NCBI GenBank assembly: GCA_910577175.1
Contig: CAJTLU010000002.1
Coordinates: 189,337 to 253,336 of the forward strand
Length of the DNA stretch: 64,000 nt
Reading direction: 5' to 3'
From: an uncultured Lachnospiraceae bacterium
GTDB taxonomy: Bacteria > Bacillota > Clostridia > Lachnospirales > Lachnospiraceae
Shown piece by piece: positions 35,955 to 44,762 of this stretch. The translations under genes were made by a program, and so were the position numbers. A model generated the notes under the pieces. It did not search any database. It saw nothing but the letters and a program-made list of their open reading frames with translations, and was not told the origin of the DNA. How positions within the stretch are numbered: the stretch's first letter is position 1; the number at the start of each line of letters is the position of its first letter.

Positions 35955-37025
35955 ATGTGGTCAATTTTGAAAAGAGAGGTAAAAAATTATATGAAAAACC
36001 CTCTGTTCTGGCTTGGCATTGCAATTGGTGTTTTTATGATATTTCAAAATGTAAGCCCCTATCTGAAGATCCATTATCTCAGGGAAGGGGAAACCATTGT
36101 GAACGACGAGCCGGAAACGTATGCGGATAGAGATGTTTTCCACGGATATGTGCCGACGGAGGAAGGGCGGCGGCGGGAAATATGGGAAGAACGGATACGG
36201 GAAGTTTTGATTTCCGTATTCAAGATGGACAATGAGAAGGCGCAGTCTGTGATTGATGAAATGAAAGGAATGGATGTTATGGCAGCCTGCGCCCATCTGG
36301 AAGGGTATGGTTTCTACGATGCATATTATGACTATGAAGCTACATCCATCCGTAAAGGAACCAGTGAAGAAATCAATTCTTATATAGCGGAGAAGCTGGA
36401 AAACAGGGCATTTTCGTACTATTTTTCCAGAAAATTTGCCGATTTTGCAGGGGTGTTTATGGGATTTTTCGCAACCGTTTCATTATCCGTTTTATTTATG
36501 CAGGATACGAGGAGAAATACCTATGAGCTTCTTCATACAAAGCCTGTCAGCGCAGGAAAATATTTGTCAGGAAAAGTAGGGGGTGGTTTTGCAGTCTGCC
36601 TGATAACGCTCGCTGCCTTAAACCTGATTTTTTTTGGTACTTGCCTTATAGCAACGAGAAACAGTGGATTTGAGATTGAGGTTCATTTGACAGACTTTTT
36701 ATTGGCAAGCGTTATCTATATACTGCCTAACATACTGATGATTGTAAGCGTTTATAGCCTGATTTCATTGGTATTTAAAAGTCCGCTGCCGGCTGTGCCG
36801 CTTTTATTTCTTTATATTGTGTATTCCAATATGGGAAGCGGGAATGCGGAAGGCATTTATGGATATTACGGCAGACCGTTAGCGATTATGGTGCGGTTCC
36901 CGGGAAGATTTTTTGATACTGTTCCTCCGCCAATGATATTGCTGAATCAGAGTTTCCTCATCTTAGCCGCTGTGTGCATCCTCTTTCTCTCAATGCAGAT
37001 ATGGAAAAGGAGGCGGGTATATTGA
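35955..37025 (+). CDS. ABC-2-type permease subunit
   Basis: 356 residues; ATG after AATAAGGAGGCAAAGCT. One N-terminal helix (about 18-34), a loop of about 120 residues, then five or six helices; RRNTYELLHTKPVSAGKYL is the usual cytoplasmic loop of ABC-2 permeases. It works with the following permease and ATPase. The sequence is not close enough to a named family to assign a substrate. Confidence 0.8.
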   Translation: MWSILKREVKNYMKNPLFWLGIAIGVFMIFQNVSPYLKIHYLREGETIVNDEPETYADRDVFHGYVPTEEGRRREIWEERIREVLISVFKMDNEKAQSVIDEMKGMDVMAACAHLEGYGFYDAYYDYEATSIRKGTSEEINSYIAEKLENRAFSYYFSRKFADFAGVFMGFFATVSLSVLFMQDTRRNTYELLHTKPVSAGKYLSGKVGGGFAVCLITLAALNLIFFGTCLIATRNSGFEIEVHLTDFLLASVIYILPNILMIVSVYSLISLVFKSPLPAVPLLFLYIVYSNMGSGNAEGIYGYYGRPLAIMVRFPGRFFDTVPPPMILLNQSFLILAAVCILFLSMQIWKRRRVY

Positions 37026-37693
37026 TGCGTGAAATGAAAATCTCCCTGACCTTTCAAAAGCAGGCTTATGCAGTATTTTTTGTCATAATTTTAAGTCTCG
37101 TCAGAGGGGTGTCATATTCTAACGAAATAGGCATTGCATTAGAAGCGCCAATGGCAATTCTTGCTTTCACATTCTGCGCAGATACCTATACGCAGGAAAT
37201 TGTCAGCAGGCGGTCAGAAATCTGGCGGCTATGCCCTATGAAAAAGAGAATTTATTTTATTTGCAGACGGATTGTGATACAGGAAATATTCTTACTGACT
37301 GTCGCAGCCGCCTCCTATGGACTGTTTTTTCTGCTCCAAAATCCAATTATATATGGAATGGGGCAAAATGGTTTGGAAAGTGAAATATGCCAGTTCTTTG
37401 TATATTTTACTGCTATCGCTGTCACGCTTGGCTTCTGGGGGATTTTATCCAATCTGATTTCCTGCCTGTTTCGGAATATGTGGGTGGGAATCGGAGGCTG
37501 CATGGTGTTGTGGCTGATGACAAATTCCGTCATCGGTGACAGAATCTTTGGCGCATGGAACCTGTTTTCTTATTCTTTCAGAAACTTAGAGGACAGCAGT
37601 GATTTTAGCTGGATATATGGAAAAATTGTTTGTATTTGTATTGGAATCCTGGCAATGGCGGCATTGCCTGAAATCATCAAGAAAAGAGGTTAA
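37025..37693 (+). CDS. Second ABC-2-type permease subunit
   Basis: 222 residues, six hydrophobic segments, starting at the ATG that overlaps the previous stop by one base (TGATG), with GGAGGCGGGTAT upstream. Motifs such as DTYTQEIVSRRSEIWRLCPM resemble the loop between the second and third helices of ABC-2 permeases. Translationally coupled to the previous gene. Confidence 0.75.
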   Translation: MREMKISLTFQKQAYAVFFVIILSLVRGVSYSNEIGIALEAPMAILAFTFCADTYTQEIVSRRSEIWRLCPMKKRIYFICRRIVIQEIFLLTVAAASYGLFFLLQNPIIYGMGQNGLESEICQFFVYFTAIAVTLGFWGILSNLISCLFRNMWVGIGGCMVLWLMTNSVIGDRIFGAWNLFSYSFRNLEDSSDFSWIYGKIVCICIGILAMAALPEIIKKRG

Positions 37694-37697
37694 GGCT

Positions 37698-38579
37698 ATG
37701 GGAATTAAGATAGAGGATTTAACAGTAACATTCAGGAATAACGTAACGGCAGTCAATCATGCCGATTTGGAAATCCCAAAGGGAATGTTTGGGCTGTTAG
37801 GGGAAAACGGGGCGGGAAAAACAACGCTTATGCGGGTGCTTACAACTGTGTTATCGCCAACCAGTGGTACGGTAACCTTAGACGGAATACTTTACAGCGA
37901 GAAAAATTTTGAAAAAATACGTAAGAAAATAGGATATCTGCCCCAGGAAATAGACCTCTATCCAGGACTTTCAGTGCAGGAATGCCTGGAATATATGGGG
38001 GACTTATCCGGTATACCCAGACAGATTTATAGAGAACGAATCAATTATTATCTTGAAAAGACAAACCTGTCAGAGCAGCGAAGAAAAAAGATGAAACAAT
38101 TGTCAGGCGGCATGAAACGGCGAGTCGGGCTTATTCAGGCGCTTTTAAATGAGCCGGAATTTTTAATTGTCGATGAGCCTACAACCGGATTAGACCCGGA
38201 AGAGCGTATCCGCATCAGAAATCTGCTGGTTGATTTTTCAGAAGGGCGTACCGTTTTATTTTCGACCCATGTGGTGGAAGACCTGGTGGCTACCTGCAAT
38301 CAGCTTGCAGTGATGAAAAATGGGAGATTCCTTTATTCAGGAAACATGAAAGAATTATTGGAACAGGCAAGAGGTCATATCTGGATTTGTAAGACAAAAG
38401 AGGAAGGGACGGCAAGGGAACTGGAAAAAAAATATCATGTTTCATCGAAACAGTACGCAGGGGACGAATTACGAATGAAATTAATCAGTGAAACGCCGCC
38501 TCAAATGGAATGCAGTCCTTGTGAGGCAACGCTTGAGGACGCTTATATTTATATTACAAACAAAGAACCGCAATTGTAA
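37698..38579 (+). CDS. ABC transporter ATPase (BcrA-like)
   Basis: 293 residues from the ATG at 37698, preceded by AAAGAGGTTAAGGCT; upstream in-frame ATGs lie inside the permease. Walker A GENGAGKTT, signature LSGGMKRRVG, Walker B FLIVDEPTTGLDPEER, H-loop STHVVEDL. The complete set indicates an active enzyme. With the two upstream permeases it should form an ABC-2 exporter under control of the upstream two-component system. Confidence 0.92.
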   Translation: MGIKIEDLTVTFRNNVTAVNHADLEIPKGMFGLLGENGAGKTTLMRVLTTVLSPTSGTVTLDGILYSEKNFEKIRKKIGYLPQEIDLYPGLSVQECLEYMGDLSGIPRQIYRERINYYLEKTNLSEQRRKKMKQLSGGMKRRVGLIQALLNEPEFLIVDEPTTGLDPEERIRIRNLLVDFSEGRTVLFSTHVVEDLVATCNQLAVMKNGRFLYSGNMKELLEQARGHIWICKTKEEGTARELEKKYHVSSKQYAGDELRMKLISETPPQMECSPCEATLEDAYIYITNKEPQL

Positions 38580-38626
38580 ATTTACACTGCTTTTATAGTT
38601 AGAAATATAAAGGATGTTTATGTTTT

Positions 38627-39008
38627 CTTTTGCAGTGCGTCGATGCAGGGCACCGGGGGAAGGGGATAGGCTCCAGGCTTCTGGAACGCTCCGAGCAGGC
38701 TGTATGGGGCACAAAGCGGCACGAGGGTTTTAGCTGCAGTAGCTGACGGTGAAATCGTGAGGACGTTGCTTGTGGGGACGGAGGATGCCAAAGGGCGCGT
38801 AGGAAGCCTTGGCTGTACCGCCGTGAGCTCTGTTTTCCGTGGGAAGCATATTGCGGTAAACCTTGTTATCATCGGGACAAGGTATTTAAAGGACAGCGGG
38901 ATGCAGGAGGCCTATTTAGGCTATATCTATAGCGGACTGGAGCATCTGTACGGCTATGCCGGATACAAAATATGCGTCTGCTATATGATGGCGGTGAAAA
39001 AGCTGTAA
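38627..39008 (+). pseudogene. Decayed GNAT acetyltransferase
   Basis: From 38627 one frame encodes QCVDAGHRGKGIGSRLLERS, an exact GNAT acetyl-CoA-binding motif, then hits a stop at 38731. The frame from 38757 continues with FRGKHIAVNLVIIGTRYLKD and ends with LYGYAGYKICVCYMMA, a second GNAT-like part. No start codon or N-terminal region is present. I read this as a frameshifted, 5'-truncated acetyltransferase gene. Confidence 0.65.
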
Positions 39009-39014
39009 AAATAG

Positions 39015-39032
39015 AAATGCGAAAACTCAAGG
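39015..39032. repeat. Solitary end of the palindromic element family
   Basis: AAATGCGAAAACTCAAGG resembles the right end of the elements at 33785, 43444 and 59895. No matching left end was found within 450 bp, so it may be a remnant or chance. Confidence 0.35.
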
Positions 39033-39107
39033 AAATGAAATATTGACCGCAGCAGAGACTTGGTATATAATAGAATAAATCATATTTTACAAGGGAGGAA
39101 TCAGGCT

Positions 39108-39317
39108 ATGAAGTGTCCGAAGTGCGGTGATAATAACTGTCAGATTATTAATGAAACAACAACAAAGGGGAAAGACTTTTCTGCCGGGAAAGGCTGCTGT
39201 GGCGCACTTCTTTTAGGCCCGATCGGGATTTTATGCGGCGCCTGCGGAAAGGGGAAGCAAATCCGTACAACGTCCTACTGGGTCTGCAGCCAGTGCGGCT
39301 ATAAGTTTAAGGCATGA
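39108..39317 (+). CDS. Small zinc-ribbon protein
   Basis: 69 residues from the ATG at 39108 (GGGAGGAATCAGGCT upstream). CPKCGDNNC at the N-terminus and CSQCGYKFKA at the C-terminus form a zinc ribbon, with a Gly/Cys-rich hydrophobic middle (GCCGALLLGPIGILCGACGK). Function unknown. It overlaps the next gene by 4 bp, so the two are coupled. Confidence 0.75.
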   Translation: MKCPKCGDNNCQIINETTTKGKDFSAGKGCCGALLLGPIGILCGACGKGKQIRTTSYWVCSQCGYKFKA

Positions 39318-39691
39318 TGAGGAACGACAGGACCTGGATGAGATGGATGGAGCTCGGAGCAAGGCTCGGATGTCATCAGATGCCGGAGCGGAGCTTTTTT
39401 TACCGGGGTTATCAGTTCCCGGTGTGCGCAAGATGCGCCGGGGTGATACTTTCGTCTGTTCTGGCGTTTTTCGTGTTTTTTAAGAAAAAGCTTTCTTATG
39501 CGGTATGTGTGGCAATGTCGGCTGTGATGCTTGCAGACTGGCTGCTGCAGTATCTGAAGATAAAGGAGTCGAGTAACAGGCGCAGGCTGGTTACGGGGGT
39601 TATCGGCGGCTTCGGATATGCGACGCTTCATTTGTATTTTTATCGTTTTTTATGGAATAAGTGCAGGCAATTATTTGGGAAGGCAGGATAG
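39314..39691 (+). CDS. DUF2085 membrane protein
   Basis: 125 residues with LGCHQMPERSFFYRGYQFPV followed by CARCAGV, the conserved cysteine pattern of DUF2085, and three or four hydrophobic segments. Function is unknown in the family; the cysteines suggest metal or redox chemistry at the membrane. Coupled to the upstream zinc-ribbon gene. Confidence 0.8.
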   Translation: MMRNDRTWMRWMELGARLGCHQMPERSFFYRGYQFPVCARCAGVILSSVLAFFVFFKKKLSYAVCVAMSAVMLADWLLQYLKIKESSNRRRLVTGVIGGFGYATLHLYFYRFLWNKCRQLFGKAG

Positions 39692-39780
39692 TGTTGCAGC
39701 TTTCTGGTCTGTAAGTCATAACTCCGGGGCAAAGATTTGCCAGGAAGATAAAGGAAAATTCAAAAGAAAAAGGGGTTTGT

Positions 39781-41580
39781 ATGAAAAAAATAAGAAGTTA
39801 TTTCAGAATTGTTTATTTTTTATTTCAGAGTGCCAAAAAAAATAAGATTAGATTAGAATGGGGAATGGTAGCATTGACTCTTGTAAGATGTCTGTTGCCG
39901 TTTCCTATGATATATTTTCCTGCAGCTATTATTGAAGCATTAGTGAACAAAAGAGGGACGCCGGAGGTTCTTGGTCTCATTGTTCTTATGGTAGTTACAA
40001 GCACCGGTCTGTTGGGACTTGAAAGGTGTATTCAGAAAACCTGTAATATTATGTTAGAGAGGCTAAAAAGCCGTTTGCATGAAAACCTTTCCGAAGCAGT
40101 GATGCGGATGCCGTATGAAATAATGGAAAGTGATGCATTTATAAAAAAGGTGGAGCGTGCCAGGGTTGCAGTAAACGGTGACTTAAGCTGGTCGGTGCTT
40201 CGCGGAGTGTCCGGTCCCAGAGGGGTGAATGCAATCTGCATAGGATGTTCCAACATTTTTGTGGGAATTGTGCAGATTTTTTGTTATATCTACATATTGT
40301 CTACTTTGCACATCGGAATCGTACTTCTAATTATTGTTTCAGTTTTACTGAATTCCTTTTTATCGACGAAAAAGAAGCGGATTGATTTTTCACAGAGAGA
40401 GCGGACAAGTGAAATGTCCACAAGGATGAACACCTGTTATATGGCAATGGATGATGTAAAAATGGCAAAGGATATCAGGCTGTTTGGGATGGAACACTTT
40501 CTTATAGAAAAACATAAAGAGAACAGGAAGAATTATTTTAAAATCAGAAGAAGCTTTTTTGCTTCCTATCTCGGAATCGAGGGAAGCGCATTGTTGATAA
40601 GCGGGCTGCAGAATGTCGTAATCTATGGCTATCTTGCCTGGAATGTAGTAAAAGGAAGATTTTCCATCGGATATTTTTCCAAGTATTTTTCTACAATTAT
40701 GAATTTTGTCAATAGTCTTTCTACGATAATTGAGTCGGTAGTGAACATGAATTTGTTTGGCGAATATATGGAAGATTATTATGAAATTGTTGATAAAAAA
40801 GAAGAAGAGCAGAGCCGGAAAAAGTCTTTGCCAGAGCTTCACTCTATTGTTTTTGAAAACGTGTGGTTTATGTATCCGGGAACAACGGAATATGTGCTAA
40901 AAGACATAAATTTAACAATAGAAGCAGGCAATAAGATTTTGCTGGTAGGCCTGAATGGTGCAGGGAAGTCTACTTTGGTAAAATTGCTGTTAGGTCTGTA
41001 CCAGCCTTCCAAAGGAAGAATTCTGATAGATGGAACAGATGTGAAAGAACTGGACAGAAGCGCTTACATTACATTATTTTCGGCAGTTTTTCAGGATTAT
41101 ATGATTTATGCAGAGTCGCTGAAGGAAAATATTATGTTTGACCGTACAGACCTTTCAAGAATGGAGGACATTATAAAGCGGCTGAAAATAAGTCAGATTT
41201 TAGAAGACAATCAGATTCAGTATGATGACAGTCTGTCAAAAGAGTTTGATTATAACGGGAAAGAATTATCGCAGGGGCAGAAGCAAAGAATGGCGCTTGC
41301 AAGAGCCCTGTTTAAGCCTTCCCAGGTGCTGGTGCTTGACGAACCGACAGCAGCGTTAGACGCGTCGGCGGAGTATCAGCTGTACCGTGATTTTGACGAA
41401 ATTGTAGACGGCAGGACAGTGTTGTATATTTCCCACAGACTGTCAGCTGCGATGCTGTGTAATAAAATTATAGTGATTAAAAAAGGCGAAATAACGGAAG
41501 AAGGTTCACATGAGCAGCTGCTTGCCCGGAGGGCGGATTATTTTGAAATGTATACAAAGCAGGCGCAGAGCTACAAATAG
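39781..41580 (+). CDS. ABC exporter half-transporter
   Basis: 599 residues. Membrane domain to about 330; NBD with Walker A GLNGAGKST, signature LSQGQKQRMALARAL, Walker B VLVLDEPTAALD and ISHRLS. The Walker B Glu is kept. The layout and motifs resemble the two exporters of the island at 11-14 kb more than the pair at 3.6 kb. Probably forms a heterodimer with the product starting at 41604; a peptide substrate is possible but not shown. Confidence 0.9.
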   Translation: MKKIRSYFRIVYFLFQSAKKNKIRLEWGMVALTLVRCLLPFPMIYFPAAIIEALVNKRGTPEVLGLIVLMVVTSTGLLGLERCIQKTCNIMLERLKSRLHENLSEAVMRMPYEIMESDAFIKKVERARVAVNGDLSWSVLRGVSGPRGVNAICIGCSNIFVGIVQIFCYIYILSTLHIGIVLLIIVSVLLNSFLSTKKKRIDFSQRERTSEMSTRMNTCYMAMDDVKMAKDIRLFGMEHFLIEKHKENRKNYFKIRRSFFASYLGIEGSALLISGLQNVVIYGYLAWNVVKGRFSIGYFSKYFSTIMNFVNSLSTIIESVVNMNLFGEYMEDYYEIVDKKEEEQSRKKSLPELHSIVFENVWFMYPGTTEYVLKDINLTIEAGNKILLVGLNGAGKSTLVKLLLGLYQPSKGRILIDGTDVKELDRSAYITLFSAVFQDYMIYAESLKENIMFDRTDLSRMEDIIKRLKISQILEDNQIQYDDSLSKEFDYNGKELSQGQKQRMALARALFKPSQVLVLDEPTAALDASAEYQLYRDFDEIVDGRTVLYISHRLSAAMLCNKIIVIKKGEITEEGSHEQLLARRADYFEMYTKQAQSYK

Positions 41581-41603
41581 AGAAAAGAGAGGAGGAAGAG
41601 GCG

Positions 41604-43373
41604 ATGCTGTCGGATGGAATCAAAGTATTAAAATATTCTTTATCTATGGTATGGAGACTACGAAAGAGTTATTTGTTTTTGCGGATTTTAATTGCTCTGT
41701 CAGAAGTAGGAGAGACCTTTTGGGGAATCCTTCTGCTCAGGGTATTAATTAGCGATATTACCGCAGGGCAGGCGACAGGAAAAATACTTACGGACGCAGT
41801 TCTTCTGTGTCTGGGAGAGGTATTTTTTAAAGGGCTTAAGATTATATTAAGCTGGATGGCAAGTACCGGATATATAAAAATGAATGATATGTTTACTGCG
41901 AATTCACTGAAAAAGAAAATGAAATTAAAGTATTTCTTACTCGAGTCTCCTGATGTTTTAAACAAAATCGGAAATTTATGGAGAACCGACGGTATTGTAT
42001 CAAACAGTGTCGAGCAGTTGTGCATTTTTATTTCAGGACTGTTTATTTTTGCAGGAAGCATTTCCATACTGAGTTCGCTGAATCCTGTGGTAGTCGTTTT
42101 ATTTGTCGCGATTACGGCTGCCAATAGCGGGATTACAAAAAGAGGAATCAGGAACACAAATCGTCTGGATATGGAAAAAACGCCGGTTGACCGGAGACGG
42201 AACTACTATCTGACAAGAAGTATCAGGGCAGAGGAAGGAAAGGATGTCAGGATATTTCAATTAAACGAGTATTATAAAAATAAAATCTGTGCTGTTAATA
42301 ACAAGGTAATCGAATATGAAACGAAAAAAGAAAAAGAGAATCTGAAAATGAGGCTGGCAACGGATTTTTTAGGAGGCGTGCAGTCCTTTTTGCTGTATTT
42401 GTATGCAACGCTTGAATATATTGCCGGCAGAATTGTAATTGCAGATTTTTTTATGTATACTGCTACCATTGGTAAGCTTAGTAGTTCGTTTGAGCGTATG
42501 CTGACCGCCTTTCAGAGGATAGCGGCACAAAGAGAACAAATGGATAAGCTGGAAGCTTATCTGAAGCTCCCGGACGATATCTATACTGAGAATCTGACGG
42601 AGATGCCAAAGGAGTGTAAAATTGAATTTAAGGATGTTTCTTTCCGATATCCAAATACAGACCGGGATATTTTAAAGCATGTGAATCTGACAATAGAAAA
42701 GGGCGAAAAGGTGTCTGTTGTCGGGAAAAACGGAGCAGGAAAATCTACATTGATTAAGCTGATTTGCCGATTTTATCAACCGACAGAGGGAGAAATAACG
42801 CTCAATGGCAGGAATATTGAAGAATATAGCTATAATGAGTATATCAGGATGATTAGTCCTGTGTTTCAGGATTTCCAGCTGATTCCGTTTACGATACGCG
42901 ATAATCTGCAGCTTGACCGGGAAATGGAAGATAGCAGAATGCTTGAATGTCTGGAAAAGGCAGATGTAAGGGAGCGGGTAGAACGTCTGGAACAGGGACT
43001 TTCTACTTATATCGGGAAAGGGACAGGTTATAACGGCATCGATATGTCCGGCGGGGAAAAGCAGAAAATAGCGCTTGGGAGAATGTATGCAAAGGATGCC
43101 CCTGTCCTGCTATTTGATGAAGCGACCTCAGCAGTCGACCCGATTTCGGAGGATATTATCTTTAAAAATCTGAATCAGATCGGGGAACAGCATGCAGTCG
43201 TATTTATTTCGCATAGGATGTCAAATGCCCGTCTGAGCGACAAGGTGATATTTATTGCCAATAATTGTATTGAAGAGTGTGGAAAGCATGAAGAACTGAT
43301 GAGGAAGGGAGGAGGCTATGCCGAGCTGTTCCGAATGCAGGAACAGTATTATACGGATGTAACTACGGTGTAG
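41604..43373 (+). CDS. ABC exporter half-transporter
   Basis: 589 residues, 23 bp after its partner, with AGAGAGGAGGAAGAGGCG upstream. Walker A GKNGAGKST, signature MSGGEKQKIALGRM, Walker B VLLFDEATSAVD, ISHRMS: all catalytic elements present. No peptidase domain. Followed directly by a strong terminator, which closes the two-gene unit. Confidence 0.9.
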   Translation: MLSDGIKVLKYSLSMVWRLRKSYLFLRILIALSEVGETFWGILLLRVLISDITAGQATGKILTDAVLLCLGEVFFKGLKIILSWMASTGYIKMNDMFTANSLKKKMKLKYFLLESPDVLNKIGNLWRTDGIVSNSVEQLCIFISGLFIFAGSISILSSLNPVVVVLFVAITAANSGITKRGIRNTNRLDMEKTPVDRRRNYYLTRSIRAEEGKDVRIFQLNEYYKNKICAVNNKVIEYETKKEKENLKMRLATDFLGGVQSFLLYLYATLEYIAGRIVIADFFMYTATIGKLSSSFERMLTAFQRIAAQREQMDKLEAYLKLPDDIYTENLTEMPKECKIEFKDVSFRYPNTDRDILKHVNLTIEKGEKVSVVGKNGAGKSTLIKLICRFYQPTEGEITLNGRNIEEYSYNEYIRMISPVFQDFQLIPFTIRDNLQLDREMEDSRMLECLEKADVRERVERLEQGLSTYIGKGTGYNGIDMSGGEKQKIALGRMYAKDAPVLLFDEATSAVDPISEDIIFKNLNQIGEQHAVVFISHRMSNARLSDKVIFIANNCIEECGKHEELMRKGGGYAELFRMQEQYYTDVTTV

Positions 43374-43382
43374 AAAAGTCTG

Positions 43383-43416
43383 GGACTGTTGCAGAAAGCA
43401 CAGTCCTGTTTTTTTG
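43383..43416 (+). terminator. Intrinsic terminator after the exporter pair
   Basis: GGACTGT (43383-43389) pairs with ACAGTCC (43400-43406), followed by TG and seven T. Confidence 0.85.
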
Positions 43417-43443
43417 TTTGAAAGGACAAGTATGGTTCCGGAA

Positions 43444-43540
43444 CTTGAGTTTCTGCATTTTGCGTACCCTCCGTAAAGTTCCGGAGAATATTGCAAAGTC
43501 TCCGGGACTTTACGGGGTGTTAGAAAATGCGAAACTCAGG
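43444..43540. repeat. Palindromic element (TTTCCGCATTTT family) with a different internal stem
   Basis: Outer ends CTTGAGTTTCTGCATTTT (43444-43461) and AAAATGCGAAACTCAGG (43524-43540). Inside, CCGTAAAGTTCCGGAG (43471-43486) pairs with 43500-43515 over 16 bp with one wobble. The remaining gap to 43754 shows no gene. Confidence 0.75.
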
Positions 43541-43754
43541 TTTTGGAAGTATTGCTATTGTTCACAGAATGGTTTATACTATTGTTAAATATTGTTAAAT
43601 ATCGGAGGACAGGATTCCGGTCGTTGTTCATAAAAAACAGATAGGAAAAGCAGGGCCGCTGGTTGTACGAAATCAGGGAAAGAGCATGATGTAAAGCGTA
43701 AGCAGGAGATTGTCTGTCTGGATTTGATAAAAAAAGAAAGGGATAGAGGTAAAT

Positions 43755-44300
43755 ATGGGAAAAACAGAAAAATTGGGTGTATTTATCAGCCTGGTACTGC
43801 GCCATAATCCGGACGCGGCGCATATTACAGTGGATGAGCATGGATGGGCAGATGTCGAGGAACTGCTTGCCGGTATTAACGATACCGGAAGAGAAATCAA
43901 TATGGAAATTCTGGAAGAGATAGTTGCAACCGATTCTAAGCAGCGGTACAGTTTCAATCAGGATAAAACCCTGATCCGGGCAAATCAGGGACATAGCATA
44001 CCGGTAGACGTTGAACTAAAGGAGCAGGAGCCGCCGGAGTTTTTATATCATGGAACTGCTGCAAGATTTCTGAATGCCATTGAAAGCGAAGGGCTGAAGC
44101 CCATGAGCCGGTTATACGTTCATTTGTCAAAGGATATTGAAACAGCCCTGAAGGTTGGCAGACGGCATGGGAATCCGGTGGTTTTGAAGGTAAACAGCGG
44201 AGATATGTACAAGGCCGGACATAGGTTCTATCTGTCAGAAAATGGCGTATGGCTGATAAAGAAAGTGGATGCGAAGTATTTAGAGAGGGTGAAGGAGTGA
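43755..44300 (+). CDS. kptA: RNA 2'-phosphotransferase KptA/Tpt1
   Basis: 181 residues, the normal length. Motifs: LVLRHNPDAAHI at the N-terminus, IRANQGHS, FLYHGTAARF, LYVHLS and VVLKVNSGDMY. The Tpt1/KptA enzyme moves a 2'-phosphate from RNA to NAD+. In yeast it completes tRNA splicing; in bacteria the natural substrate is unclear, and the gene is patchily distributed and often in accessory regions, as here. Start ATG follows AAAGGGATAGAGGTAAAT. Confidence 0.93.
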   Translation: MGKTEKLGVFISLVLRHNPDAAHITVDEHGWADVEELLAGINDTGREINMEILEEIVATDSKQRYSFNQDKTLIRANQGHSIPVDVELKEQEPPEFLYHGTAARFLNAIESEGLKPMSRLYVHLSKDIETALKVGRRHGNPVVLKVNSGDMYKAGHRFYLSENGVWLIKKVDAKYLERVKE

Positions 44301-44313
44301 TTAAAAAAGGGGT

Positions 44314-44544
44314 ATGCTGTATTTTACAAAAAGAGCAAAAACGGATCAATCTTTGAAAGGAATCAAGACATTATATGAAGAGAATCCGGAAAAAGCTTTA
44401 CGGATATCAGAGGAAATTATAAAGAATACATATAGGACTTTAATGACGCGGGAAATGAAAGGGTGTTATGTATATTGTACGAATCAGGGTTTGGCAGAAT
44501 ATTTAAAAATGTGTCTGAATCGGGATGCGGAAGATAGCTTGTAA
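44314..44544 (+). pseudogene. C-terminal fragment of a DUF2075-like ATPase/helicase
   Basis: 76 codons with IIKNTYRTLMTREMKGCYVY followed by CTNQGLAEYLK, which resembles the C-terminal end of DUF2075 (P-loop, Schlafen/helicase-like) proteins. The ATPase region is absent. Its last 148 bp (44383-44530) are repeated exactly at 46559-46706. No good ribosome binding site. Confidence 0.55.
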
Positions 44545-44600
44545 ATCTGGAATTGATGAGAGCCGATGAGTACTGGTAAAGCATAGCCGTGGAGTAAATG
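44544..44600 (+). pseudogene. Remnant of a second Fic gene
   Basis: AATCTGGAATTGATGAGAGC matches the Fic gene at 47971-47990 with one difference, and GATGAGTACTGG-TAAAGCATAG-C-TGGAG matches 48049-48080 after a gap of about 57 bp. It is out of frame and too short to function. Confidence 0.55.
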
Positions 44601-44653
44601 TATTTGGAGGTGCAAAAGAATCTGAAATAACATTGTATCAATGATGTATAGTC

Positions 44654-44746
44654 CGGCTAAAATTTGAATACAGCAAATATTAGCCGGACTATACTTGATT
44701 TTTGCCTTGACTTCGGCTAAAATATAATCAGAATAAAGAATAGCCG
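44654..44746 (+). promoter_or_regulatory. Two tandem 33-bp palindromes at the DUF4143 ATPase promoter
   Basis: Both units (44654-44686 and 44714-44746) start CGGCTAAAAT and end TAGCCG, with identical 33-bp length and 60-bp period. The first extends to a perfect 15-bp inverted repeat (GTATAGTCCGGCTAA and its complement). Promoter-like TTGATT (near 44695) with 17-bp spacing to TAAAAT falls so that the second palindrome covers the -10 region. This looks like a dual operator. Confidence 0.65.
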
Positions 44747-44762
44747 AAAGAAGGTTGCAAAT

